Assembly: GCA_016934955.1 (NCBI GenBank)
Contig: JAFGRY010000052.1
Span: 1-34,950, forward strand
Direction: 5' to 3'
Origin: a bacterium
GTDB lineage: Bacteria; Zhuqueibacterota; QNDG01; JAGLOF01
Length of the DNA: 34,950 nucleotides
Of this stretch, positions 7,806 through 18,403 are shown one piece after another. How positions within the stretch are numbered: position 1 is the stretch's first letter; each line of letters begins with the position of its first letter. The translations under genes were made by a program, and so were the position numbers. The notes below the pieces were generated by a model. That model saw only the letters and a list, made by a program, of their open reading frames with translations. It made no database searches and was not told the origin of the DNA.

Positions 7806-8749
7806 CCTGACTTACTCCATACTATTTTAAATTTTTTCAGTGCAGTTCCCTGACCAGCCCGGCTGTATAGATAATCTTCATTATCAATATGAATAATGTG
7901 TGATGCCTCCGGCAGTGTTATCATCCCCAGCTTGTTCCCGTTGGGTGCCAGGATGTACACATCGCGACTCGGGTGATCAGATAAAGCACCGGCGAGAACC
8001 CACAAATTTTCTCTGGAATCATGTGCAATAGACTTGAAGATCATCTGGACCGGCAGCCGGTGTCCGTTGATTATCTTTTCTTCTGACCTTTTATTCCCGA
8101 AACAGTGGCGTTCCCAGACCTCATTCCCTTCTCGTGTGATTTTTATTATACTGTCCTTCCATAAACAAGCAATAAAGATATTACCTCCGCTGTCGACAGT
8201 GAAATCACCGGCAGTCAGAACCAGACCCTCATCCCCGGCTTCTTTCCCATATTGAATGTGAGAGAGTATTTCACCGGACACGTTACAGAGAAAAAAACCG
8301 CTCTCACCTACAGTGCAATTGCAGACAAATGTGTCATTGTCTAACACATCGATGCCCGAGACCATTTTCTCTGTTAGAATCTTGTTCCGACTTTCCAAAT
8401 CATCAGTAAAAACTGAAATACCACGAGCAAAAAGATCCAGCACGTAGAGTCTTTTATTATGATAAAGCACCTTAACCGGTTTTTGAAATTCTCCCGGCCC
8501 CTGTCCGAGACGACCGGTTTGGCCAATAAATTCCCCGTGCTTATTGAATTTTTTTAAAGAACATTCCATCATGTCAGTTAAATAAATATTTCCGGCATCA
8601 TCAGTTGCTATTCCAGCCCATTGACAAATATTTTCATTTTCCAATCCATCAACGACCATCACTTCTTCAAGCTGAATATTAACTTGACCGGACAGTATTT
8701 CTGCAAAAATTAATATTGACAGCATTTGAATTGCTGATGTCTTTTTCAT
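7802..8749 (-). CDS. Exported 6-bladed beta-propeller protein (first copy)
   Basis: I place the start at 8749, not further upstream. This ATG has GAGGT 5 nt before it and begins a good signal peptide (MKKTSAIQMLSILIFAEILSG). A longer reading frame would overlap the small peptide gene and lacks such a leader. The 315-aa product shows repeated blade motifs such as GIATDDAGNIYLTD and the diagnostic GRLGQGPGEF. The family is exported and non-enzymatic as far as known. It sits between the two cysteine-patterned peptides and the CPAC lipoprotein, overlapping the latter by 4 nt. Confidence 0.82.
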   Translation of the reverse strand: MKKTSAIQMLSILIFAEILSGQVNIQLEEVMVVDGLENENICQWAGIATDDAGNIYLTDMMECSLKKFNKHGEFIGQTGRLGQGPGEFQKPVKVLYHNKRLYVLDLFARGISVFTDDLESRNKILTEKMVSGIDVLDNDTFVCNCTVGESGFFLCNVSGEILSHIQYGKEAGDEGLVLTAGDFTVDSGGNIFIACLWKDSIIKITREGNEVWERHCFGNKRSEEKIINGHRLPVQMIFKSIAHDSRENLWVLAGALSDHPSRDVYILAPNGNKLGMITLPEASHIIHIDNEDYLYSRAGQGTALKKFKIVWSKSG

Positions 8750-8802
8750 ATAGGACCTCACTATACGTTCATTGTCAGGGCAGGCGAAGAACGTATTAAT
8801 TA

Positions 8803-9009
8803 CTATTGTAAATACTGCAGACAAAATGCGTATCCAGCCCAGCAAAAATAAATCTGGGTAGGATTCCACATATTTTCAATTATACACTTCTGTACTGCCT
8901 TCTCACAAATACCCAATTCATCCTGCGAAGGCTGGGCCATCACAGACAACACTGAAACCAGAATGCTGATTATAATCATAACCTTAATGAATTTGGATTG
9001 TTTTTTCAT
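8803..9009 (-). CDS. Small secreted twin C-x6-C peptide A
   Basis: The 68-aa product has a signal peptide (KVMIIISILVSVLSVMA, cleavage likely before QPSQ), leaving about 43 residues. The mature part holds four cysteines as C-x6-C-x13-C-x6-C, with CEKAVQKC and FCWAGYAFCLQY. A strong AGGAGG lies 8 nt before the ATG. Its neighbour at 9021-9251 has the same layout, so the two are paralogues. I recognise no family. Helices with cysteines at i and i+7 paired by two disulfides would make a small helical hairpin; metal binding or later modification are alternatives. It is analogous in position to the small NVEALA-type peptides found beside beta-propellers in Bacteroides, but the sequence is different. 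Confidence 0.78.
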   Translation of the reverse strand: MKKQSKFIKVMIIISILVSVLSVMAQPSQDELGICEKAVQKCIIENMWNPTQIYFCWAGYAFCLQYLQ

Positions 9010-9020
9010 AATTTCTCCTC

Positions 9021-9251
9021 CTAAGAAACGTATTTTAAACAGAACACATATCCATTGAGACAGAATGCCACATAGGCAGTACCTGCGACTGGGTTACCGG
9101 CTGCTATCAACCCGGCATGCACAAGACATGTACGAAAAGCGGCATCACAATCAGGCTCCTCTGCGGCGGTGGAAACACATGGGATAAGTGTTGTGACCAA
9201 TAGAAGGATACTCAGCATGCCTATGGTTAGGTTCTTCCTGATACTATTCAT
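9021..9251 (-). CDS. Small secreted twin C-x6-C peptide B
   Basis: I use the ATG at 9251, which has AGGAGG 7 nt upstream and begins a clean signal peptide (MNSIRKNLTIGMLSILLLVT.. ending VSTA). The product is 76 aa, about 47 mature. The mature part has four cysteines as C-x6-C-x21-C-x6-C: CDAAFRTC and FCLNGYVFCLKY. It shares FC-x2-GY-x-FCL-x-Y with peptide A 11 nt downstream; the loop between motifs is longer and rich in Gly/Ala. It is the first gene of the propeller/lipoprotein operon. Function is unknown. Confidence 0.75.
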   Translation of the reverse strand: MNSIRKNLTIGMLSILLLVTTLIPCVSTAAEEPDCDAAFRTCLVHAGLIAAGNPVAGTAYVAFCLNGYVFCLKYVS

Positions 9252-9439
9252 AATCTTCCTCCTGGATAATAGACCATTTCTTCTTCCTGCCCTTGACAAT
9301 GTAACTCTATGTCGATTTCCTGTATAATCAGCTTTAAGTTTTTAACAGATGTATATAAATTGCCTCACATATCGCACACATGCAACCCAAACCTGTTTAC
9401 AAATCCGGGATGGTCCCCCTCCGTCTCCCGAAAACAGTA

Positions 9440-12928
<3,489 letters not shown>

Positions 12929-12944
12929 TCTATATGAAACGGAC

Positions 12945-12984
12945 ACAGAGAAAAAGCCGGGCTGAGACCCGGCTTTTTCTCTGT
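12945..12984. terminator. Bidirectional intrinsic terminator
   Basis: A 17-bp perfect stem with A-tracts and T-tracts inside it (AGAAAAAGCCGGG .. CCCGGCTTTTTCT) closes a 6-nt loop, CTGAGA. It lies 17 nt after the beta-galactosidase stop. It can end transcription in both directions, though the convergent hydrolase gene ends 145 nt away. Confidence 0.9.
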
Positions 12985-13057
12985 CACCTCAAAACAAGAC
13001 CGTCATCTTTTCAGGGAGAATTGTCACACGGTAACAGATGGGGCCGGGCCCTTGTTC

Positions 13058-13095
13058 TGTTGAATGTTGCTTGCTGAATGTTGTATGTTGATTGT
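13058..13095 (+). repeat. Degenerate ATGTTG-unit tandem repeat
   Basis: Several TGTTGAATGTTG-like units in a row (GTTGAATGTTGCTTGCTGAA and following) lie in the 200-nt gap between the convergent beta-galactosidase and hydrolase genes. No gene is seen in this gap. Confidence 0.4.
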
Positions 13096-13129
13096 ATCCC
13101 CCACACCGGTCAGGGGATCGCCGCCGCAT

Positions 13130-14284
13130 TCACTGCCACGCGCACTCTCCCCGTTCATGGTCCAGATCAAGAAAAATATCGAACAGTGCGGGGACGATCT
13201 CATCCGTGCGCCGGGAATTCATCAGCACCACGATCCCCAGCCCCTCTTCAGGTATGAATGCCAGCTGTGACATATATCCCTGCAGACCGCCGCTGTGGTA
13301 GATCATCGTGTACCCCGCATAATCATACATGCGCCAGCCGTACCCGTAATAGGTGTCACGCAGTTCCGGCCACTGCATACGCTCGTGTTCCCGGGGCGAA
13401 CGCACCCGCGGCGCCTGTACCGTCTGCAGCACATCTTCGGGAATGATCTCGGACGCCTGTCCCATCTGGGCCCGCAGCCAGATCACCATGTCGTGCAGAC
13501 TGGCATTGACTCCCGCTGAGGGAGGCACTGAATAAAAGGCCTTTTTATCGTTGACCGGGATCCATTCCCCGTGCCTCCTGATGTGGGGATACGCCCGATT
13601 TTCCTCCTGCATGAGCGCATCCCAGCCGATGGAGGATTCGGTCATGTGCAGGGGTTCGAAGATCCGCTGCCTGAGCATCTCCTCGAACGACGTTCCGGTG
13701 GTGCCGGCGATAATGTCGCCGATGAGGGCGAATACCACGTTCTGATACCCGTAACTGACTCCCGGTTCTCCGGTTATCGGGACATCTTTCAGTTCTGTGA
13801 GTATTCGCTGATAGGGGACACCGTCCTCGATCAGGTTCGTGTACGCGTGGTGCATGAGTCCCGTTGACTGGCTGAGAACATTCCCGATGGTCACTGTCCG
13901 GGTGTATTCGGGTGACGCCAGCTCAAAAAAGGGCAGGTACTGCTTTACCGGGTCGTCCCAGTCGAACCAGCCGTCCCTGACCAGCAGGCCGGACAGCACC
14001 GCGGCAAATCCCTTGGAAAGACTCGCGATCCGGAACACCGTGTGCTCATCGATCGGCACCGGAGAATAGACCATGCGCACCCCGTAACCGCGCATGTGCA
14101 CGATCTCGTCGTGATACACTACCGCAACCGCGGCTCCCGGCAGGTTCCAGGCAGCGATGATCTCCGCCACCGCCTCCTCAAACCGCTGGAGCTTGACATT
14201 GGTGGACAGGTCCTCCCCGGCCGTCCGCGCGGGCAATGGACGGTATGAAACCGCGATCAGCAGCACTATAATTCCCAGTCGCAC
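13130..14284 (-). CDS. Exported serine beta-lactamase-like hydrolase
   Basis: A 384-aa protein with a short signal peptide (LGIIVLLIAVSYRPLPA) and the class C beta-lactamase/esterase fold. It shows S88-L-S-K91 (nucleophile and general base), Y180-Q-N182, and H330-S-G-G in place of the KTG box. HSGG is typical of the broad serine hydrolase group (esterases, peptidases, PBP4*-like) and not of true resistance enzymes, so I would not call it an antibiotic-resistance gene. It starts with GTG 8 nt after the YgiQ stop; its AGAGGG ribosome-binding site overlaps that stop codon. The two genes are probably co-transcribed. Confidence 0.85.
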   Translation of the reverse strand: MRLGIIVLLIAVSYRPLPARTAGEDLSTNVKLQRFEEAVAEIIAAWNLPGAAVAVVYHDEIVHMRGYGVRMVYSPVPIDEHTVFRIASLSKGFAAVLSGLLVRDGWFDWDDPVKQYLPFFELASPEYTRTVTIGNVLSQSTGLMHHAYTNLIEDGVPYQRILTELKDVPITGEPGVSYGYQNVVFALIGDIIAGTTGTSFEEMLRQRIFEPLHMTESSIGWDALMQEENRAYPHIRRHGEWIPVNDKKAFYSVPPSAGVNASLHDMVIWLRAQMGQASEIIPEDVLQTVQAPRVRSPREHERMQWPELRDTYYGYGWRMYDYAGYTMIYHSGGLQGYMSQLAFIPEEGLGIVVLMNSRRTDEIVPALFDIFLDLDHERGECAWQ

Positions 14285-14292
14285 AGCACCCT

Positions 14293-15975
14293 CTATGGTC
14301 CGGTAAGTATCGATTTCTGCCGCTCTTTCGCGGCCTTTCTTTTTTCCACAAAGATGTTTTTCCCCGTGAAGGGATCTTTCTTCGTATAGTACATAACCGC
14401 GGACCAGGTGGACGGCAGCGGCGTGTATATCTGGACCTGCTCCGGCGAAATATGCAGCTCCCGCTGCGCAAAAAACCTCAGTCTCCGCATTTCATCCTCA
14501 CTGCAGCCCGGATGGGCGGCAATGAAATAGTAGGTGAGGAAGGGCCGTTTTTTCAGGCCGGCGGTGACCCGGGAGAACAGATCCCGAAATGACTGCAGCA
14601 CCTCGCGTCCAGGCTTTCCCATCAGCGCCAGTACGCCGCGGTCGGTGTGTTCCGGAGCGATCTTCAGCTGCCCGGAGGTGTGATGAGCCGTCACCTCCCT
14701 GAGATAGGATTCTCCGGACTGCGGGTCATTAACGATCAGATCATGCCGCAGGCCAGAGGCAACGAATACGTGTCGAATGCCGGGGATCGACCGCAGGTTC
14801 CGCAGCAGCGCGGTCTGCCGGGAATGATCGGGATGCATCTCGCCGCAGATGTCAGGATACAGGCAGCGTTTATGCCGGCAGGCGCCCGTGCTCGTCTTGA
14901 CCGCGCATTCAAATCCGTACATGTTGGCAGTTGGGCCGCCCACATCGGAAATGATCCCCCTGAATGCGGGATCCCCGGTGAACCGGCGCGCCTCCTTCAG
15001 GATGGATTCCTCGCTCCTCCAGGCTACCCGTCGTCCCTGGTGCACCGCGATTGAGCAGAAATTGCACTCGCCGTAGCAGCCCCGCAGCGCCGGAATGGAA
15101 AACCGGATCGTATCCTGGGCCCGCACCGCTCCCTTCGCCAGGCAGGCAGGATGCACCTCCCGGGTATAGTCCAGGTCATGAACGGCGTCCATCTCCTCCA
15201 TGGAGAGAACGGGCTGCGGGGGGGTGTGGATCAGCCAGCGGGCGTCCTGCCGCTGAGACAACCCCTTCGCGGTCAACGGATCCTGGTTGTCGTAGAAGAG
15301 ACGGAACATCTCCGTGAACGCCTCCCCGGAGGCCGCGCATTCATCATAGGACGGAAGCTGAATGAATCCCTCCGCCGGCTCCTTCGCGATAGAGCAGAGC
15401 CCCCTGATGCCGGTGAGGGGACGGTCATTCTGCAGATGCCGGGCGATCTCAAGCACCGTGCGCTCTGCCATGCCGTATGCCAGATAGTCGGCCTTGGCGT
15501 TGAAGAGAATCGACTTGCGGACCCTGTCGGTCCAGAAATCGTAATGGACGACCCGTCGCATGCTCGCCTCCACGCCCCCCAGCACAATGGGGCGGGTGCT
15601 CTTGAAATGCCGGCGGATGATGTTGGTGTAGACCAGCGAGGCCCGGTTCGGCCGCCGGTTGTTCAGACCGCCCGGTGTCAGGTCATCCGACTTGCGCCAT
15701 TTGCCGCCGGCCGTGTAATTGGCCACCAGAGAGTCGAGGCTGCCGCCGCTCACGCCCCAGAACAGCCGGGGCTCCCCCAGGCGGGTGATCTCGCCGCTTT
15801 CCGGATCGGGCTGGGGAATGATCCCCACCCGGAAACCGTGCCTGGCCAGCCAGCTGCCGATCACCGCGACACCCACAAAGGGACTATCGATATAGGTGTC
15901 ACCGGTGACCAGAATGACATCACAGGCATCCCAGCCCTTCGCGGACATCTCCTCTTGTGTGACAGGCAGCATCAT
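14293..15975 (-). CDS. YgiQ-family radical SAM protein
   Basis: The 560-aa product matches the YgiQ (UPF0313) family. It opens with a B12-binding-like region (DVILVTGDTYIDSPFVGVAVIG) and VLGGVEASMRR. The radical-SAM cluster motif is C300-x3-C304-x2-C307 in LRGCYGECNFCSIAVHQGR. PEHTD and YFIAAHPGCS follow later. The cluster would bind S-adenosylmethionine; the substrate of the family is unknown. It is somewhat shorter than many members (600-700 aa), lacking a long C-terminal extension. No obvious SD is seen, and two ATGs in a row (15975, 15972) are possible starts. Confidence 0.9.
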   Translation of the reverse strand: MMLPVTQEEMSAKGWDACDVILVTGDTYIDSPFVGVAVIGSWLARHGFRVGIIPQPDPESGEITRLGEPRLFWGVSGGSLDSLVANYTAGGKWRKSDDLTPGGLNNRRPNRASLVYTNIIRRHFKSTRPIVLGGVEASMRRVVHYDFWTDRVRKSILFNAKADYLAYGMAERTVLEIARHLQNDRPLTGIRGLCSIAKEPAEGFIQLPSYDECAASGEAFTEMFRLFYDNQDPLTAKGLSQRQDARWLIHTPPQPVLSMEEMDAVHDLDYTREVHPACLAKGAVRAQDTIRFSIPALRGCYGECNFCSIAVHQGRRVAWRSEESILKEARRFTGDPAFRGIISDVGGPTANMYGFECAVKTSTGACRHKRCLYPDICGEMHPDHSRQTALLRNLRSIPGIRHVFVASGLRHDLIVNDPQSGESYLREVTAHHTSGQLKIAPEHTDRGVLALMGKPGREVLQSFRDLFSRVTAGLKKRPFLTYYFIAAHPGCSEDEMRRLRFFAQRELHISPEQVQIYTPLPSTWSAVMYYTKKDPFTGKNIFVEKRKAAKERQKSILTGP

Positions 15976-16127
15976 AGGTGAAAATTACGGAATTTTCTCG
16001 AATTATGCTATTGATAATTGGAAATTTTTGGCGGATGCCTTAGACCTCGCCACCCTGCCCGAAATGCCAACGAAGGGCTCGAAAAAAACGAAACAAAGAC
16101 AGATCTTGAAATGAAAAAACAGGTCCT

Positions 16128-16148
16128 GCGGCGGTTGCCAACCGCCGC
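16128..16148. repeat. Perfect hairpin repeat GCGGCGGTT-GCC-AACCGCCGC
   Basis: A 9-bp perfect stem with a 3-nt loop. It lies in the 280-nt gap between the divergent YgiQ and sigma-factor genes and is followed by G-rich/C-rich text (GGGGACATTCCCC) that can also pair. It looks like a dispersed REP-like intergenic hairpin. It has no T-tract. Confidence 0.6.
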
Positions 16149-16216
16149 TACACGGGGAAAAGGGGCTGTGGGGACATTCCCCTTGTATTTTTCCCCCTGT
16201 TTATCTATTTTTCAAG

Positions 16217-16242
16217 GGAATAATTCCCCGCTCGTATTGTAT
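16217..16242 (+). promoter_or_regulatory. Putative ECF-sigma promoter of the sigma/anti-sigma operon
   Basis: GGAATAA (16217-16223), 13 nt, then TTGTAT (16237-16242), 14 nt before the sigma-factor ATG. The same two words with the same 13-nt spacing occur upstream of the VIT/vWA gene (18323-18348). A GGAA-type -35 element is typical of ECF sigma factors, and these often drive their own gene. Autoregulation is inferred from the shared box. Confidence 0.5.
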
Positions 16243-16256
16243 AACAGACAGGGCCG

Positions 16257-16850
16257 ATGAAAAAAGAACCTGCTGCCGCCATCGATGATGCGGCCGATCT
16301 CCGCCTCGTGAAAGAGACCCTGAAGGGGAAGCGGAGGGCCTTTGACCGCCTGGTGCTGGAACATCAGCGGCGGATCTACTTCACGGTGCTCAAGATAGTG
16401 CTCGACCATGACGCCGCCGACGATATCGTGCAGGACTCCTTTGTCAGGGCCTGGACCCATCTGCGCCAGTTCGACCAGTCCCGGCCCTTCTACCCCTGGC
16501 TGCAGCGGATCGCCCTCAACACGGCCCTCAACTACCGGAAGAAAGCCGTCAGGGAAGACCGGCGGCGGGAAAACGATCACCCGGACGGGGAGCCGGAGGC
16601 CGGCGCCGATCCCCTGCAGGAGGTCATCGGCAGGGAGCTGAGGGACGGGATTCACCGTGCCATGGCAGGGCTCCCCGCCGACCAGCGGGCGGTCCTGGTG
16701 CTGCGGACACAGGAGGGCTTGAGTTACCGGGAAATCAGTGAACAGCTGGGGATTCCCGAGGGTACGGTCATGTCGAAGCTCTCCCGGGCCCGGGAAAGAC
16801 TGAAAAAAGAACTGCGGCCGTTTATCGGCGAACTCAGTATAGAGGATTGA
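16257..16850 (+). CDS. ECF-subfamily RNA polymerase sigma factor
   Basis: The 197-aa product has only the sigma2 and sigma4 regions of group-4 (ECF) factors. Region 2 runs about 22-90, with AADDIVQDSFVRAWTHLRQF and WLQRIALNTALNYRRK-like helices. Region 4 runs about 135-190, with LPADQRAVLVLRTQEGLSYR and the helix-turn-helix LGIPEGTVMSKLSRARERL. It is followed after 3 nt by a membrane anti-sigma factor. It probably directs transcription of its own operon and of the VIT/vWA gene, on the basis of the shared upstream box. Confidence 0.95.
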   Translation: MKKEPAAAIDDAADLRLVKETLKGKRRAFDRLVLEHQRRIYFTVLKIVLDHDAADDIVQDSFVRAWTHLRQFDQSRPFYPWLQRIALNTALNYRKKAVREDRRRENDHPDGEPEAGADPLQEVIGRELRDGIHRAMAGLPADQRAVLVLRTQEGLSYREISEQLGIPEGTVMSKLSRARERLKKELRPFIGELSIED

Positions 16851-16853
16851 CCC

Positions 16854-18056
16854 ATGAAGTGCACAGACATTACTCCCTTGCTCGGTCCCTTTCTGGACGG
16901 GGAGCTCGACAAAAAACAGCGGCCCGCGGTGGCGGAGCATCTGGAAGCCTGTCCGGCATGCCGCAGGGAGCTGGAGCGGCTCGCAGCCGTCGACAGCGCA
17001 GCTGCCTCCGGCTATGTCCCGGACCCTGGACGGGAATACTGGAAACAGTCACGAAAGAATATTTCCGACCGCATCGACGGAACGGGCGTCACCTACGGTG
17101 AACAAAAAGAACCCTGGTACCGGGCGCTCATTCCCGCCCCGGCCCTGGGTTTTGCCGGCGTGGCGGTTACCGCCGTGCTCGTATTCTTTGTTGTTAAATA
17201 TACGGGGCAGCGGGACACGCTTTCATCCGGCAGTGAGAGGATTATGCGATTCGAGGCTCCAGCTCCTGAGCGGGAAATCGCGGCGGAGACCGCCTTGCTC
17301 GATGAAAGCAAATCAGTGACCGGGCAGACCGCCGGTGCATTAGAAGAGCGGCTCGACGCGGCCCCCGCCGAAAGGATCGCCCCGCCTCCCCCGGCTGCCG
17401 CCCGGGAAGAAGCGGACGCAGACAAAGCGGTTTTGCCCATCGCCGGTGTCGGCAGGTCGAAAACAGACGCCATCAAGGGTACGGATGAAGTCGGAGAAGT
17501 GAAACCGCTTCCAGCGACCGGCGCCGGGGGAAAGGATACACCGACCCGCGTTCTCAAGGCGAAGACTGCCGCTAGAGACACGACAATTACCGTCGTTGGC
17601 GGACAGGAGTATCCCGACACCAAGGCCGGCAGACGGCTGACATCAGTCAGATCTTCTCAAAACGCATTTGAACATGGTGATAACGTGCAAATAATCAATG
17701 CAAACGTCACTGCATCCCGTTTAAAAGAAGCGGACACAACCGGCATGTCTCCGGAATTTCAGCATATATGCCTGCAAGTTCTCGACACGGATGATCTGCA
17801 GGTAAAATTCCGGCTCTGGGAACATTTTATCCGCACCGGACCCAGCAGACTGGAGGAAAACCGGGCCCGGTTCAAACAGGCTGCAATCTATACCAATATC
17901 GCCTGGCAGGATACAAGCAGTAGTATGACAATCGAGAAAGCCATCGCGTTTCTGGACAGTGTACTGCCATCCTTCACCGATCCCGGTCAACAGGTGAATA
18001 TCGTCAGGTATCGTGACTCGCTGCAGCGTTTACTTGAGCAGAAACCACAACGATAA
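16854..18056 (+). CDS. Zinc-finger anti-sigma factor, membrane-anchored
   Basis: A 400-aa protein. The N-terminal zf-HC2 domain has H29-x3-C33-x2-C36 in AEHLEACPACRREL. One transmembrane helix lies at about 95-117 (ALGFAGVAVTAVLVFFVVKY). The remaining ~280 residues are extracytoplasmic: low-complexity Ala/Glu/Pro text up to about 270, then a folded helical region with seven to eight tens of residues on either side of EHFIRTGPSRLEENRARF. It should hold the sigma factor at the membrane and release it on an envelope signal. The SD (AGAGGA) lies inside the end of the sigma gene. The outer domain is long for the class and may be the sensor. Confidence 0.88.
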   Translation: MKCTDITPLLGPFLDGELDKKQRPAVAEHLEACPACRRELERLAAVDSAAASGYVPDPGREYWKQSRKNISDRIDGTGVTYGEQKEPWYRALIPAPALGFAGVAVTAVLVFFVVKYTGQRDTLSSGSERIMRFEAPAPEREIAAETALLDESKSVTGQTAGALEERLDAAPAERIAPPPPAAAREEADADKAVLPIAGVGRSKTDAIKGTDEVGEVKPLPATGAGGKDTPTRVLKAKTAARDTTITVVGGQEYPDTKAGRRLTSVRSSQNAFEHGDNVQIINANVTASRLKEADTTGMSPEFQHICLQVLDTDDLQVKFRLWEHFIRTGPSRLEENRARFKQAAIYTNIAWQDTSSSMTIEKAIAFLDSVLPSFTDPGQQVNIVRYRDSLQRLLEQKPQR

Positions 18057-18065
18057 ACGTACATG

Positions 18066-18194
18066 CGTTCCCGCGCAGGAGACCCGCGTAGCGACGCTTG
18101 GTCCCATGAGCGTGGGAACGAGATCACACCTCATCCCCGCCCCTCGGGATTGGAAATCCCTCCCGAATTCCGCCCCGGATACATATCCGGGGCG
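18066..18194. repeat. Cluster of three intergenic hairpin repeats
   Basis: Three stems in a row. CGTTCCCGCGC (18066-18076) pairs with GCGTGGGAACG (18110-18120), 10 of 11. GGGATT-GGA-AATCCC lies at 18146-18160. A perfect 11-bp stem, CGCCCCGGATA-CA-TATCCGGGGCG, lies at 18171-18194. The GTTCCC..GGGAAC motif is a form of repeat seen between genes in many bacteria. The 347-nt gap has no gene. The hairpins may reduce read-through from the sigma operon into the VIT/vWA gene. Confidence 0.65.
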
Positions 18195-18322
18195 ATCACA
18201 CTTTTTTCAAGAGAGCAATCATCGCTGCGCGGCTCTCCTTTATCCTTGAAATCCCCGATTGCGACCGACCGATATCGACAGCGACCTTACTAAACCATTG
18301 GCAAGCCCCCCAAAAAAATACC

Positions 18323-18348
18323 GGAATAAATCTCCTTTCCCGTTGTAT
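18323..18348 (+). promoter_or_regulatory. Putative ECF-sigma promoter of the VIT/vWA gene
   Basis: GGAATAA (18323-18329), 13 nt, then TTGTAT (18343-18348): both words and the spacing match the box before the sigma gene at 16217-16242. Six of the 13 spacer bases also agree. It lies 55 nt before the ATG, leaving room for the leader and the AAAGGAG ribosome-binding site at 18393-18399. Confidence 0.5.
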
Positions 18349-18403
18349 GTCAGGGTGAACACGGCATACAGACAGTCATTCACCCATAGAGAAAGGAGAT
18401 ATC

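Noticed and set aside
8803..9251. Double-glycine or lanthipeptide bacteriocin precursors
   Set aside because: The leaders are ordinary Sec signal peptides without a GG site, and no modification enzyme or ABC peptidase is nearby.
13130..14284. Antibiotic-resistance beta-lactamase
   Set aside because: The third motif is HSGG and not KTG, as in general serine esterases and peptidases; resistance is unsupported.
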